64,000 bases of DNA from Holacanthus passer. Lineage: Eukaryota > Chordata > Actinopteri > Pomacanthidae. Every line of letters begins with the position of its first letter. Positions within the stretch are counted from its first letter, which is position 1. A program made the position numbers and the translations under genes. Under the pieces are notes generated by a model. The model saw only the letters and a program-made list of their open reading frames with translations, made no database searches and had not been told where the DNA came from. Shown in pieces: positions 48,608-63,600 of this stretch. The DNA lies in contig JAFREQ010000008.1 in assembly GCA_025331565.1 (NCBI GenBank), forward strand, positions 186,001 to 250,000, in the 5' to 3' direction.

Positions 48608-51600
48608 ATGAGAGCCCTGCAGACACTCCTGTTTCTCTTCCTCCTGCACCAGGTGAGCTGTGACATGACTCAATGAGAACAGGCAGAATATGTAGAGGAA
48701 AAAAAAAATGTCTGTGGCCATGAGGACTTTAAAGAGAAAGTTAGAGACAGTAAGTGGCTCCAATGGGCTTTCTATTATTTTTTGTTAATCATCCTTTTGG
48801 CTCCTTACATGCATTTGTCTTCTTTTTTATATTTATATTAAATGCATTGTTTATATCCCTACATTATGTGCATCATATAGCTTATGCAATGTAAGATTCA
48901 TCGCTCTCCACATAATGCCAAAAGACAATTCAGAAAAATTCCTGGCAGGAGATTTCAGCTGACACAGTCATCAGCAGCAAATTTGTTGGCCGACACGAGC
49001 TCCTCATTGAGTCTTACAGGGAATAAGCTTGTGTTATTTAAACTTGTGGGCTATTAATAAAAAACCCAAACACTCCATTTAAATACACATTTTTTTTTAG
49101 GATTCATTAAATAAGACACCTCATCCCCATATACAAATGTGGTGCTATATTTAATTTCTGCAGTCTGTATAAAGTGTATTTTAGCAGCATAAATAGTCAA
49201 GTTGATTGGATTTAATTTTGCAGAACAGACTGTGACTTTGACAGTGGCCATAATGTATAATATTATATGCAGTTAATTTCCCTAATAGCATCACAGTTAA
49301 CTTATTGTGCATATTTGCCACTGTGACTTTTATTTTAATTTTGCATTTTTTTTTGCATGTTTATTTGAACAATACATTTGCATTACATTCTGAGTTATGG
49401 ACAGCAAAATGCTCATTATATTATAATTAGTAATTCTGGAGTATTCTCAATTATTAAGTGGGTTAATGAGGTTTTTAAAAAATCAGTCACTGAATATAAA
49501 CTGATATTTATTGATGTGTCTGCTGGCAAAGTTCATCGTTTCTTTCCACTGTGGTGACTGTTTATATATCACATTTTGGCCTTGGTATCCTGCTTCTGTC
49601 ACTTGTGGCTCAACAAATCCAACAATACAATCTGCTTCATTTATTCAGTTATATCGCATGGATATTTGTGATTAGCAATCATTTTAATTTATTTTGCTTC
49701 CAGGCATGAAAAAGGTTTGACCTTTGTGTTGAACCCTCGACACCCGTGAAGTGTCTTTGCTCTGCTAAAATGGGGGTCAGAGTTTAAAAAAAAAAAAAAA
49801 GGACAATTGAGAACAATAGGTGAAAAGTGTAGCACCCACAGGTTTTCAAAGCCTGCGCTGTCCTTCCTTTGTAACTTACACAACGCGATGAAATCACTGC
49901 GAACACACAGGAAATGATTGAGTATTTACCAGAGATTGATTGTCTTAAGCTTCTGGTCATAATCTTTTTGTAGCATGATTCTATTTTTATTGCAGGAATA
50001 AGCTCTCCAAAGAAAGATCAGAAGCTTTAGGGAAATATAAAGGTCTTTTCCCATTTTTTTTTTTTTTTTCCAACAGCTGCTGATGTCCTCTGTAGGCAGC
50101 TGAATAAAGTGTCGGTTTTATCATGATCATCCTTGCTTTACGGACTCTTGCCGTGATCGGACCTGAAAAGAAAATGCCATGTGATTGAAGAAGTTCTTCA
50201 CATCTGTGCTATCCTCAAAGAGGACTTCTTTAAAGATAGCCTTGAACTGTGCAGATGCAGCGGCAAAGTGCTGTCTGCTCCGGCTGCTGTTGTAATCAGC
50301 CTTGTGCCTACTGGGAGCTCAGCCTCCAGAGAGGGAGACAGGCTGCCTCCCTGGAGAGGCTCTCTTCATATGCCTCAGTGGCTTCCCTCCCAGCAGACCC
50401 ACCACTGTCTGACTGGGGACACACTGGCCCTTATCAATATTCCCCCAACTTCCGAAGGGTAGAAAATGTTTAAATACCAGGCTGAAGAGTGTGAAATATG
50501 CACCCAAAACTTCTTGAGCTGCGAATAATCTTTCTTCTTACATCAGCTTCATGGGATAGTTCAACATGAGGAGATGCTATAAAGATGTGATTTGACACGT
50601 GACAAAGTTGCAAGGATAGATTTCAACCCAGGATGCACCTCAGACAGCTGAGCCATCAGGATATTTTTTTTTTTAAGTTCAAGTAGAGGTTCAGCATCTG
50701 CAGCAGTCTTTACTCTCACATACTCGCGGCCGAATCATCCAAACCAAGAAACCAAAACACAAACACTCTCCCTCCTCTGGCGTCTTCATGCACATTCATA
50801 CAGAAAATACCCAGAACATGAATCAAATGGTAAAAGTGTAACCCCAGCTGTAGCATCTGTGCCATACCCCAGGGACAAATAAGAGGGTCAAAGCCATCCT
50901 GGGAGAATCCATTCTTCCCCTTGACATCTGCTGCAGTTATCCTCTGTGCAATGACAGCAGAACAATGTAGATGAAGATAAAACATACTTGAGAGCCCTTG
51001 CTCTCTGCCATCTCCCCCTGCCCTGCCTCCATCCCACAGATTGCATGCAGGGAAAGTGTTTTTTCTCAATGCTGCTTGGGATTAAGTTCGAGAAGACGTT
51101 GACAAAGTCTATTAAGCCTTTGTATCTTATTTGCCGGGGTAAGAGGTCTTTGGTAATATTATGTCATGGCACAGCATCTACGTGGCCCGTGCCAAGAGGA
51201 TCAGCGGCGGTGTTAAATGTATAGCTACCTCCTGTGTTACCGTGAACGCCGCCCAGGGTCGGACGGAGCGAGCATCTTGATAGAAGGGTGTGACACTGAA
51301 GAGACAAAGCTTAGCCGGTTGCTAGTAAGCCGAACACGTCTCGTCCTCTGGATCCGCTACATGCTTGGAGTTCATCCCCGCAACTTGATGTGCACTGATT
51401 TAAGGGATTACAAGTCGTTCCTCAAAGGATTTAGCATTAATTTCAAGAGTTATTTATGAAGGTCCAGTCGCTTGATTATTTATCTGCTCGTCCGCCGATG
51501 AAAGTGGGGAATCATTAGAACAAGAAAGTCAGAATGCGAAGAAGATTTGGTTCAGTTTTAGCTGCTTATATTATTGTTTTTTTTCCCCTCTTGCATTTCT

Positions 51601-54600
51601 TTCTCTGCAGTGCTGGAGAGAGACAGTGAGGCTCTATTCAAAGTCAAAAAGGGCTCTGGCAAGGACAACAGTTTTATCCCTGTCTTCATAACAAAACACA
51701 AATTCTACATAAATTCCCTCTCTAAGGGCTCTTTAACCCTTTTCCCCTTCCCCATGCTCAATTAGGTTTGGTTTTATTATTTATTTATTGTATATTTAAA
51801 GGCAACTAACACTGGGAAGTGTAATAAAATGTACAGTGGGGGGATTAGGAGCAGCTCTTTAATCTCACGCTTCTGATAATACTGCATGGGCTGATTGATT
51901 AGTTTTTCAGGAAGCTTATGTCAGAAAAACCTAATCCGTCTTTGGATTGTGCCAGCCTTGTAAGGTTTTCCGCGCTGCCACTTTATCATGGCGGCGAATT
52001 ACAGAGCTGCTGGGCTGTGATAAGGTCCTCGTCTCTTTTACAGACCCCACCGCCCAACCCCCTGTACCCCCACCCCCCCCTCCCCATTCCCTCTGGACAA
52101 TAAAAAAAATTGTGTTTATATTCTTCACATCCCTGCTCTGCCTGGTCTTCACATCAACCTCTCCCAGGATTTGCCTTGTAAGAAAGAGAAAAAAAAAAAA
52201 GAGTGGAACTTAAGTCTTCAAAAACCCACCAGAGAAATTGGGTGCGGGCAGAGAAAAATATGAGAGAAAATGGCAGGCCGGTGGAAATTTCTGTGGAAGT
52301 GATTAACATGGATTGACAGAGTGAAGGGGCCTTGTATGCATGTGCCGCCTTCCAGGAATCATTTTGGAGCTTACATGGTTTCCGATGTGTATCTGTGCTC
52401 ATATTGGGGTCACGACGTTTCTAGCCGGAGGGCTTGACTTGATAATCCCCCATAAACAATACTGTCTGTGGCATTTGCAGTCCTCAGCCTGTATGTTGTC
52501 TCAGACCTCTGAAGGCGAGGTTGTCATTTCCGCAGGCTAAATCCCTCAAATGCAGCTCGCAGACACCACAGGTTGTATTGACCGTAATGAGCCCTGCAAC
52601 CTATTCCTGCTCCAATCATCAATCATAATTGCGTGTGTGCTGGCAATAAATCTATGATAAAGGTCCTGAAATGAAGAGAAAGAAGGTCCAAGTGATTGAT
52701 ACGTAGGTGTGACACATTTGCCCTTTGCATTTACAATAACCAGAATCTGGCTGCTGGACGGACCATTAAGGACTTAAGTCGAACAATTATGAGCAGCACA
52801 ATTACTCCCCCCCTCGGCTTCTCTCATGATGTGAACTGTTAGGATGAAGTTCTGAGTCACACCCTTTGTGGCGGCTCTGGTGCAGGAAGCCTTATGTTTA
52901 ATATGTTGTTGAGTTTCCTGATCTCGGTCCACAGCTATGAATTTTTATGGGCGATGTGCAGCCGGAGGCAGCGTTAGATCTGGAGGCTCCGCTACCTTAT
53001 AGCATTGTCATTACCGCTCTGCAGGGTCAGAAACATCCAGCACTCTTTGATGCACAGCAGCTTTTTATTTTTTTTATACCGCCTGCGTCGCTTTTCACTG
53101 CTGTGCTGCAACAAAACAAAAGGGGGAGAATAGTTTGTAATATATATGGCAGGTATTTTTGTCTAAATCATGTGTGGATGATGGAATGTGTCACTTTTTC
53201 TTTTATTAACTCAAATATTGCACTAGTTGTCTTGTAGCCGTGAGTTCTCCATTTATGTCAGAACTATCAAACTGCGTCGTCACATAAAACTCCAGTAGGC
53301 GCAGTCGCAAAAGTTTCCGCCTTTGAACACTTTCATGTTTCCCAAACACTCTGACATATAAAGTTCTTAATTACCACCTGGTTTGGTACTTTGGAGAAGG
53401 CAATCACACCACATGTCAGAGCTCGGGAAAATGATTGACCTCTTTAATTAAAACTGCGTTGCTTTCCTGTAAAAGGCAAGGTGTGACAGCTTTAGAATAA
53501 GTACAATAAATCTCCTTTCTGATTATTCTCAGTTTTGCATTTCCTCCTCTGCCTCCGGGCTTTGAGGCCTTTCTTTTCAGCTTGTCATTTCCAGCCCTAA
53601 CAAAGCACTGTCAGCTCCCCTCTGTCTTTGTATATTTCTTTCAAGTACCTGTCTTCAGAGCTACTCAGAGAGAAAGGAAACAACGTCTTTCCTACTCTTG
53701 TTTCTTCTTCAAAGGGAGCCGTTTCTGTGAAATCAGCCGAGGCGCAATCTGCTCCGAGAACAGAAACATTTGCTCTGTCAAATTTAGTGGACGTACGTTT
53801 GAGCAAATCAAGCAAAAACATTTTGGAATAAAACACCCGTATCATTTGTGGCATGGATTTGAAGAGGAGAAAACACAGAACTGAAGTTGTCACACACACA
53901 CACACACGCACAGACACAAAGCTCAGTGAGGGAAACATTTAGATTACGCCTCCCTGAGATGAAAGTGGAAAAACTAAAACCAGAAGCTGAAGTATTCAGA
54001 ATAACACACCGTGCCTCCTCAAGTATTAGCCGAGGAGTTTTACAAGCACGTTTACCATTGTCGTACAAAGTAGAAGGTGTTAAAAACTGGTCAAGAGAAT
54101 GATAATTACACCAAGTCCAACATGCTCTGTGGTATTATCCTCCTGAATCCCTGCTATCAGACAGACGGAGGTGTGCTGCAGGTGCAGGAGCCAGCACAGG
54201 CGTTGACGCTTTGACCATGTAAGGGGATTATGAAAGTGATGATGCGTTGAAAGGTAACGCCTGCCTGAAAGTGAAGTGTTCAGGGCTTTGCTGCTGTCAC
54301 ATGTGGCAGGTGCTGAGATAACACGAGTATCCAGATTACCTGGAGGCTCTCGTCCCGGAGCCTCTGCCTCTTCTCTCCTGGTGGGATCTTTGCCAACACT
54401 TTCTGAACACCTGACGTCTTTGCTGCATTTAAATTTCCCACACTGAGTCAGTCTCCCTGATACCCCCCCCCTCGCGCCTCACTAATGATGTATGTGTACA
54501 ATCTAATGATGACGAGCATTGGATCCACTGTAAATCATAACATTTCCCTTTAATCTTTTGATTTTTCTATTATTTAGAGATTTATTACGTCCTAGATTTT

Positions 54601-57600
54601 TGCATGTGATGTGGGTTTTCCTGCTTTAAACACAGACTGTGTAAAAGAACTAGACGTAGCTATAGGGTATGAAAGCCTGCATTCTTTCTAATGGCCTGCA
54701 GGGGGCAACTCCACTGGTTGCAAAAAGAAATCCGATTGTATGCAAGCTTATGAGTAAATGACCTTTCTTCTCACTTGATTTATTATCACAGTGAACATTT
54801 TCCTAATGAGTTCATGGGCTCAATCGCTAGTTTCACGTCTTGTTTAATACAGCGTGATGTTCATTTTGTAAATTATGGTCCAATTTACAGTAAAATAGAC
54901 GTCAAAGCAGGATAGAGAGGTAGCAATGCCCCTTGCTCCTTCCCAGCTCCACCCTTTCATCCAAATACGGTAACTCCAAAAAAACAAGATGGCGACGGCC
55001 AAAATGCCAAACTCGAGCCTTCAGAACAAACCAATGGGCGATCCACTTTTTAATACAGTCCATAGCTCAAAAGAGCTGCAAACTACTGTGGAATGTAACT
55101 AAGTACATTTACTCAATACTGTGCTTGAGTGCAATTTTAAATTTTTTTGTATTTTACTTGAGTATTTCCAGTTTTTATGGGCAAATTTTACTTTTTACCT
55201 CACTACATTTACCTTGAATATGCAGACCGTATCAGTTTATTCAACATGCACGGCTATAAATTAAAGTTTCCATTAGAATGCAAAGCAGTTAAAAATTTGC
55301 TCTCTACTCACAAAAATAAAATTCTGCCTACATATTAATTCATCAGTGATATTAACCCAATAATACAATAATATAAATGAATAAGTAATATGAATACTCA
55401 CAGAGTCTGATTCAGATACTAAGTAAATATTTTTACTTTTGATGTTTTCTTACGCTGTGCTATTTCTACTTCTCACTTGTTGTTTATCTCAAAATGATTT
55501 CAACACTGTTCAGTAATGACATGAGTTTCAGTTGACAGTTCCCGTAGGTGTCTGATACTGTTGTAGAGGCCTTTTCCATCCTGATAAGAAAACAGTGGGG
55601 GAAACACTTTGGGAGTGGTTATAAATTGAATTGAATTTAAAAGATGCTTCTATCGATAGCTACAGTATAAAAACTCTGCTGATGTTAGTATCAGTCTTCC
55701 TGACCTGATCAGAAGAAAAACAGGTTGCAGTTTTTTATTTGAACCCAAGAAGAATCTTATAGGAACGACACTATAAAGAACTACTACTATCACCTCTCAC
55801 TTCCTGCCTGAAAGGGAGCAGGGGGCAATCTGGCTTTAATACTGAAGCAGTAAGGCAGGAACAGGAGTGCTGGGCGATATTGACACTGGTTTTGCTGCAT
55901 CAGGCTGCAGATCTGCTTTTAAGCTGTGGCTTATTTTACACAAGGGATGTTCTGAGTTCCTTGCAAGAAAACATTTTTGATTCCTGCTTGACTCCAACTA
56001 GCTCTGCATAATGGCACCGATGGGAATTTTGAAAGACAAACAGATTCCTGTTGTAAATAGACTCGACAAAATTGCATTTATTTTAACCAAGAGAAAGCCG
56101 ATGACATGAAGCCTTGAAGGTGACTTTGAAGTAGTTGTTGTTTTACAGGTATAAAAAGTAAAAGGCCACTAAGCTCTTGTTAGGACTGACATAACAGGAG
56201 ACGCTGACCACACATTAGAATCCAGAGTTTGTGGTATAATGTGATATAATTTGTCTTGTTGATTAGGAAACACTGAAGCACATTTCTACAAGTCTGTCTT
56301 GATATCTTCCACATTGCAGGAGAGGTAATTGTGATTTGTTCAGTGTTTGCTTCCTGCACAGAAACACTCTCGATTGATACCAAACGCTTCCACACTCCAA
56401 AAGACTCATACAAACACCAATGCGAATGGATGAGGTGAGGCGTCGTTTGAGTCGGTGTCAGTTGCTGGGAGGAGATGCAATAACTCACTCAATAACTCAT
56501 GTCATATGATTTATGCTAGCCACAGGAGGGGTATGTTATGTGCTGTAATTTATGCTAATCATAGGATGCACGCAGCTCCGAGCTCCATCAGGAGCAGTCA
56601 GATCATATTTTGCCACAACATTTGCAAAAACAAGCTTCTAAACATAGTGAATTTTAGTTGAATATGTCCTGTATATGAGCTCAGTCATTGTTGTGCTGTA
56701 CTTGTGTCAGAATGAAAAAGCATATTGCATATTTACAATTTCTTGAAGAAGGAAGTGAACAGTAATTGTGCCCTTGCTCTACCAAGGCTTGTGTGTTCAC
56801 TTCTTCACTAGAGGTCAGAGGTCAGTGTCAGATCAACAGCTCTGGAGCTCTGGATACTGTGTCTTGCTCAAGGACACTTCTGCAAAATGAATGCTTGCTG
56901 ACGTGGGTGCTCAGCTTATAAAACTCAGTATTGGTGAAAGAAAACAATACATTTTCAAGCATTGGTAGTGAAACACAGAGCTGCATTCCACTGCATTTGA
57001 ACGCTGCACATCTTACGGAGCCCTGAGGCTTGGTTAGTGTTTGTCTGGCTGTGGCTGTTGCAGCGTCTGATGCAGCCGTCACGTTCTTCGGCATTCATGT
57101 TAGTCTCATGATGACTGACAGCACACCTGAACAGGAAAATGTGGCTCTCATCACTGACCAACATGAAACAAGCAGCCGTAACAGAACGAGTCAGGCGCAG
57201 CTGCACCTTGTTGCAATCTGTTCAGCCACATTGTGCATTGTTCATTTTTCTGGCCATTAAATAATCCTGTTCACAGTTTTCACCGCACGTTTAGTTCGAA
57301 GCAAAAGAAAACAACTTTGCATGATTATTATTCAGCGCTGTTGCACCAAAGTCGTGCGCATTTTGATGTTAACAGCCTGTGTTTTTAATATCACTCCCTC
57401 CAATAATGGATGCCTTCCCACCTCTCTACCTAGAACATCTTGATAGCGCTTTGCACACTTGTTACATATTACATTTCATGACAACGGTGTGATGCATTCT
57501 CTTCAAGTTTTTCCAGCACATCTGTCAACAGCAGCAACGCACCGTGGAGATAAGGAAATGATGATACTGGTGTGATGATAGAAATGAAAACATCAGCACC

Positions 57601-60600
57601 GCTTTCCTTTGAGCTTTCCATTCCTTCTCCTCTCGCCATCAACACTTTTTAAAACAGTAAGAAGTCTGGTGTAAACGCGCAGAGGTGTCGACAGGCCTTT
57701 ACATTAGCGTGACCATTACACAACCACATTAATATGTTGTGTGTAATATGATGTTTTGTGTCTTAACATCTAATGAAAAATACATTGCACACTTAGGCTT
57801 AAAATGTAAAACTGGCTACTCTCAATATTCACCAGAAATTCTCCCGCACATGTAGATGATGATGTCAGCCACGAATTCAATATTGGATCTGTAACATCTT
57901 AAGCAGGAGTGTTAAGATATTAAAGGCTATGGTGTGTCTCATTCTCACAGAGGTCAGGTGGTAATGGCCTAAAGGATTATACTGGAGGGGAGTAGATATG
58001 CTACATGCGCACACACACACACTAACCATAGCCTTTCTGTGATTGGTAAGGTGCCCCCGGTGTGGATTTGCTGTTGCGATCCACCACAGTGCTGAAGCAC
58101 CTGCCATGTGTTTCCCTGGACGGCCTCTGATTAAAAGTGATGGCTCTGGAGCGTGAGGCTGTTCCAGCGATCAGAGCACCAATCTATTCTTCAGCAGCGT
58201 GTAGACTCTCGCTCTGTGCCGCCTAAGCGCCTCCAGGGCCTTCTCTCCTGGAACCGGCTCTGGGTGTGAATCATTACAAATGATATGCCCTGCAACATCA
58301 GGAGGAAGATGGCTGGGGAAGGACGCGGGGCAGGGGATTGCAGGCTGAGAATGGTTTTAATGTGAGTGGAGCCGCTTGTCATGTCGGATACTTGAAAGCA
58401 AGAGGCTGCAGTCAATCCAGCTCTGCAACAAACTGCGGTCTAATGCAAGCGGTGCCGGCTGAGCAGCTCTAATATGGCAGGTGTTGTGCTGCAGCAGTGC
58501 TGGGGAAGCATCACGGTATAGGCGGTGTAATTTCCGTGGGACGTCCAGATTTTTACTACGTAGAAGTGCATCAAGTTAATGAAGCTTCAGACACAGAAAA
58601 TTAGCAGAGAAATGAATTGCACCACCAAAGTGAGGTCAATTTGCACAGATAAATCCATGAAGAACAGTGGAGTGCATCATTGGAACTGCTCTGCTTGCAC
58701 TGATGAGCAGGTTAATTGCCCATTTTGTTTATTGTGAGAAAGATGCCTGAAACCAATTTTCCCCAGACGCATATCCCAACCTTATGTGCTGGAAAAAAAA
58801 AAAATCAACGGCGGAGAACTCAAAAATGGAATATTTTAGCTTTGAACTCAGTAATGAAGACGCTGCAGAGGGTCTCACACAGAGCAACAAAAAAGAGACA
58901 TAAAAGATACAGAGGAGCAGGTCTCGGATCGTGAGTGACGGCCACATTGTCAGCTATGGCAGGTTGAGAGAGATTCCATCGTCGCCATCAAAACAACAGT
59001 GTAGCCTTGCCCGCGGCCCAGAACCCATCACAGCCGAGCACAATGTTGCCGGCTGCTCGCTTCAAATGCATTTTAACGGCATCTCTTCAGATGATCCAGA
59101 AGCCAGATGTCACTGGCTTCTTAATAACTTTCTAGAGGCTAGTTCTGGTCACTGTGGCAATTACCTTGATGTCAGGCCTCTAAAAGATATGTCCACCCAC
59201 GGGACAAGCAGGCAGCCAGCTCCATAATGCTCATTACAGATGAATGTCGAGGCTGATTCATCCTGACTGTGTGTGTGGCGCTCGGCTGCTCAGACCACTG
59301 TCAGTATTTAAGTTGCACTAATACCTCTGGATAGTATTGATTGACATGTGGGGGACGGGTGGAGCCTTTACAAAGGATCACTGAACTGTGCTAATGACAT
59401 TTGTGCATAATCATCACTTGTTTACATAAATAGCAATAAAAAGAAGAAAGTTGCAAATAAAATGAGTTTCACACACGCATACATAAAACTATACAGAAAG
59501 AGAAAGAACAGGAAGAGAATAGTATTTCAAAGGAGAAACAACCATTTAATATCTTTTAAATACTTCACATCAAATGCCTAACTCAGATTTTATGCAACAT
59601 TAACTGCATGTCTTCAAGGCTGTTTGTGAAGAGACTTTAAAACTAAAGGAAGCTCTGCAGTAACAGTATTTTGCAGTGAATCCCACAGCACAAGTTGCAC
59701 CGTCAGAGTTTTACCCAGAATGCTTTTGACACCCTTAAAAGAATGTGACGAGAAGATCTAGTGCAATAATTGCTTGTGCAGTAAGATAAAAGGCTGCAGA
59801 TGTAAAGGTAATTTATCCAACTCTGCCTCCAGATAAATAACATTTTTCTCCTCTGATATCAGAAGGAGCAGCCTGTCAGCAGCAGCTAAGACTAAGTGTG
59901 TGTACTTTAAGGGTGTTGTGGAGGATGAACTCTCCAAAACGCAGTTGTCCCCCAACCTTTAGGTTGTCGTACATATTAATGAGGCAAATTCATGACAGGA
60001 AAACCAACATTGATGCTAAACCAATAATATTTAAGAGTTGAAATTTGATTACGATATAGAGGTCAAGATGCATTTTTTAACATAAATGCATAACAAAAAC
60101 AATAATGTCTGACATGGATCCTTTAAAGTTGTTTATTAAAGATATGTTTGAGCAGGACTTTTTTTTTTTTTACTTTTCTGCACCCTCTGGAGGAAAAACA
60201 ATCTACTGTTGACTCTGTTTCTAAATTTCTTCAAACACATTTTTGGCGTTGCCGTAAATAATTTCTTGTTACTTATCAGACATATACGCTGATACAGATG
60301 CATTTGTATTAAGACAGATCTAATATTGGCAAAACCAATACTGGATCAGGCCACTGTGTTGTTTTTTTTTTTTTTGCACATTTTATTTATTAATCAAGTT
60401 TTTTGTTTTGTGTAAATCAGTTTATTATTTAGAATTAAATTGAATACATAAAATGGGTCAGCCAGCCTTATCTTATCATTGATCTTATTTGCTCAATAGT
60501 CATTCATATTTCCTTTCAGTCATTTCTGCATTTGAATGTAACTGATTAATGAATTAAAAATGTGTCATCCATGACACACACATTAGTGCAGAAAAATCTC

Positions 60601-63600
60601 ACAATGCAATGTTTCGCCTTTGTTCCTGAGATTATAGAGGTGGAAATGACAGTTATGCAACACTCTGCCTGTTGGTTGTGATGTAAAATAAATGATGGTT
60701 AGTAAGTCTAAGAAATCTCAGTTTACTAGTCACTATATTGTAAACTATGGAGTGTTTATCCTGCATGAAAGATCTGAACGCTGTTTCAGAGAGGAAATAC
60801 TACACGTGTCTCAGTTGTGACATTTGAAGATGCTGAATATTATGTGGGAATATCAGCAATAACAAGCTTCAGCATAAATAAAAAGTGTCAGTCACTGTTT
60901 TTGCTCATACTGGTGAATATCCTCTAAACTGCTCCCAGCGTTTATAGTTCACCCACCTTGTTTACTGCCGACTAAGTGTAGTCTTTTATAAGGCCGATAT
61001 ACCTTTTGACTGCTTTGGTATATAGATGTAGTGTCTGTGCTTGGGGGTTCGTGCACCTCTCTGTGTTTTTGTTTTGGACGCACAGGAAAAGGAAGAAGCC
61101 AAACCACACACACACACACACACACACATACACACACAGATATCTGTGCAGCGTCTGCCACTAGTCACTTTGCCTTGTGCTGTTGAAATGAGGTCTGGTG
61201 TTTTCAGCTCCATAAGTCTGCAGTTATTATCATAATAATGTCTTGTTTCAAGTCGCCCTGAAATGCCTCTAGCACAGCAGCACCGATTAAGAAATCTTAA
61301 TTAAGCTTTTGTAGATTCTCCTTCATCAGACCTTGCCTTTTTTTTTTTTCTCCACGGCATCTTGTTGTACAAAAACTCGGATTCTTTCAGTCTGTTTTTA
61401 AGAGACAGCACTTCAGCCTAAATGAACGAGGTGTGTTGGTGTGTGTGTGTCGGCGGCGTGTGTGTGTGCAGGGAGACAGCAAGAGAGAGCGAGAGAGAAG
61501 GAAACCAAAGCCCTATGTGTCAGTGCAAGCTTTCAAGTTCCCAGTGCTTCATCTCTCTCAGGGCATTTAAGTATTAGATATCCCTCTGCTGATCCCCTTG
61601 TTGTCACAGCAATTTCCCCAGTTGCTCATCATACTTAAACTCCTCTCTCATTTCCATTATAATCATCCTATACAAAGCCTCACCTGAGATTTACACTGAA
61701 AGACAAAATTTGGTTTCACCTCTGAAGCCGCGCAGCACGACACCTAATGTGTAACGGATATAACAGCTCGGGCTGGCGGGGAGACGAGTGCCACGTCTGT
61801 CTTTGTTCACAGCGGTGAAGAAATGTTCCTGTTGGGAGCCGGCAGTCCCACGGATTTCACGTTCAGCATCGCCTGTTATTGTGATGTTGTAAGAGTGGAA
61901 TCGAATTAACAGCTGAGCTCACATGAGGTATTGCTAAGTGGCCGTATCAGTGAGGGAATACTGCCGCTGGAATTGGTTGATTAAATGACTCTGGATGCGA
62001 TGAGCGACATAGAGGGACACTGTTGCCTCATTCATCCGTGTTTACAGCGAGCGACTGTCTTAATTAAGCATGGTGAGGGTTGATAGATGGGCCGGGCTCA
62101 CTGTCCGTAGGAGACGGCATTGATTTCACATTACATATCCAGATAGCCATTACCTCCAACATTAAGGTGTTACTGTGACATAAGGAAAGCTCTCATTTTA
62201 AGATGCACTGTTACATGTTGAATTTAAAGGTTTATAGGAATGCGAGTGTGACAAAACGCATTGTGGCAGACAGACCTAGTTTGTTAGCTTTGTACACATG
62301 TGCCTCAGTTCGGCTTACAGCAAAATTATAATTAGTCTGGAAGTAGTGCGCAGCAGCTCAGTGAGAATTCAAACAGCCGCTGCTCGGTGCTTTCAACATC
62401 TGCTTCTCTCAGTGATCCCTACAACCGGGCCTGGGGAAAGCCGGCACTACTAATTACTAATAAAACTAGCTAAGCTTATTGCCGTGAATTATTAAAGCTT
62501 TATCTGAAGTGGACCAGGAATCGCTCCTGAAGCTAAAAGGCTTTGAGGTACAAGGAGGGATCACAGTTCATTGCTGCATCTGGATTAGCACTTAGCGCAC
62601 ACTTCACCATGCGACCGCCGAGGCCTGGTTTATTGTTGGGAACCATCACAAGCTAAAGTTCATAGGCGTGGGGAATCTAAGAATAGCGCCTCTGATGCGA
62701 GACCGGCTCACATGTTAAGTCCCGGGGATTTTCATTGTCACGCAGTCTGACAAGTCGTCCTAAAATATTAGAAGCTTTATGCAAATATGAGCCCAGCTGG
62801 ACTTGATCAGCGCATCCAACATGATTCTGATGATCTCTTTTTTAAGCCATCATTAGTGCTACTAGTGTCTCTAAATAGTTTCATTACATGCAAATGAAGT
62901 TTTTGCAGTTTGTTTTTTTTTGCTTTGGATCATATTTGCATAGTTAATGATGTAATAAAATGACTATAAATGCCATTTTGCTGTGCTTAACTACTGGAAC
63001 CACAGCTACAGTAGATACACAGTAGTTTGGGCTCATACTGGCAAAAACAGTTTTTAACTAAAGCTTCTCTGTCTTCATTCAAACTCCTCTGACCCACCTC
63101 ACCCCCTTTCTCTTTAATCCTGATTGCTGTGCCCAGGCGAAACCATTCACACAGCTTCCATACTGCAGATGCAAAAAAACAAAATTAAATTATTTTATGT
63201 GTTAAAACCATCAAAATCTGCAATTAATAAATTTAATAACTATCATTTTCATCATTTGTGGGAGATGCTGAAAGAAAAGCCTGATGTTATGCAACCCAAT
63301 TATTTTTTGACTTGCAAAATTATATTTCAAAAAGGTTTCTATCATTTAATGTTGTTTTTTTTTCTGTCTACCTTTGCTTTCTCTGAAGGTCACATGCAGG
63401 AAAGTGCATGGAGGAGCCACGGAGCTCATCGAATGGGGCGACAGTGATAATGAACAGAAGATTTCTCCCACGGGGGCCAGTCCACGGATTCTCAACCCCC
63501 TCCGTTTGTTTGCCAAAGGCTCCCCCGGGTTCAAGAGCAACATGAGGGAAATTACATATTTACAGAACATGGAGGACTTCTGGGACTGGTTATCTAACCA

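Larger units (their letters stand above)
48653..63388 (+). other. nxph2 intron 1 (coding), 14.7 kb
   Basis: Separates the signal-peptide exon from the main exon. It has no internal gene; open frames are short and without domains. It contains two fish repeats (54633-55066 and 55085-55445), microsatellites and several non-repetitive stretches rich in ATTA cores (for example 58930-59230 and 61720-62880) that look like regulatory elements. Long first introns with regulatory sequence are usual for neuronal genes; function here is inferred. Confidence 0.7.
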
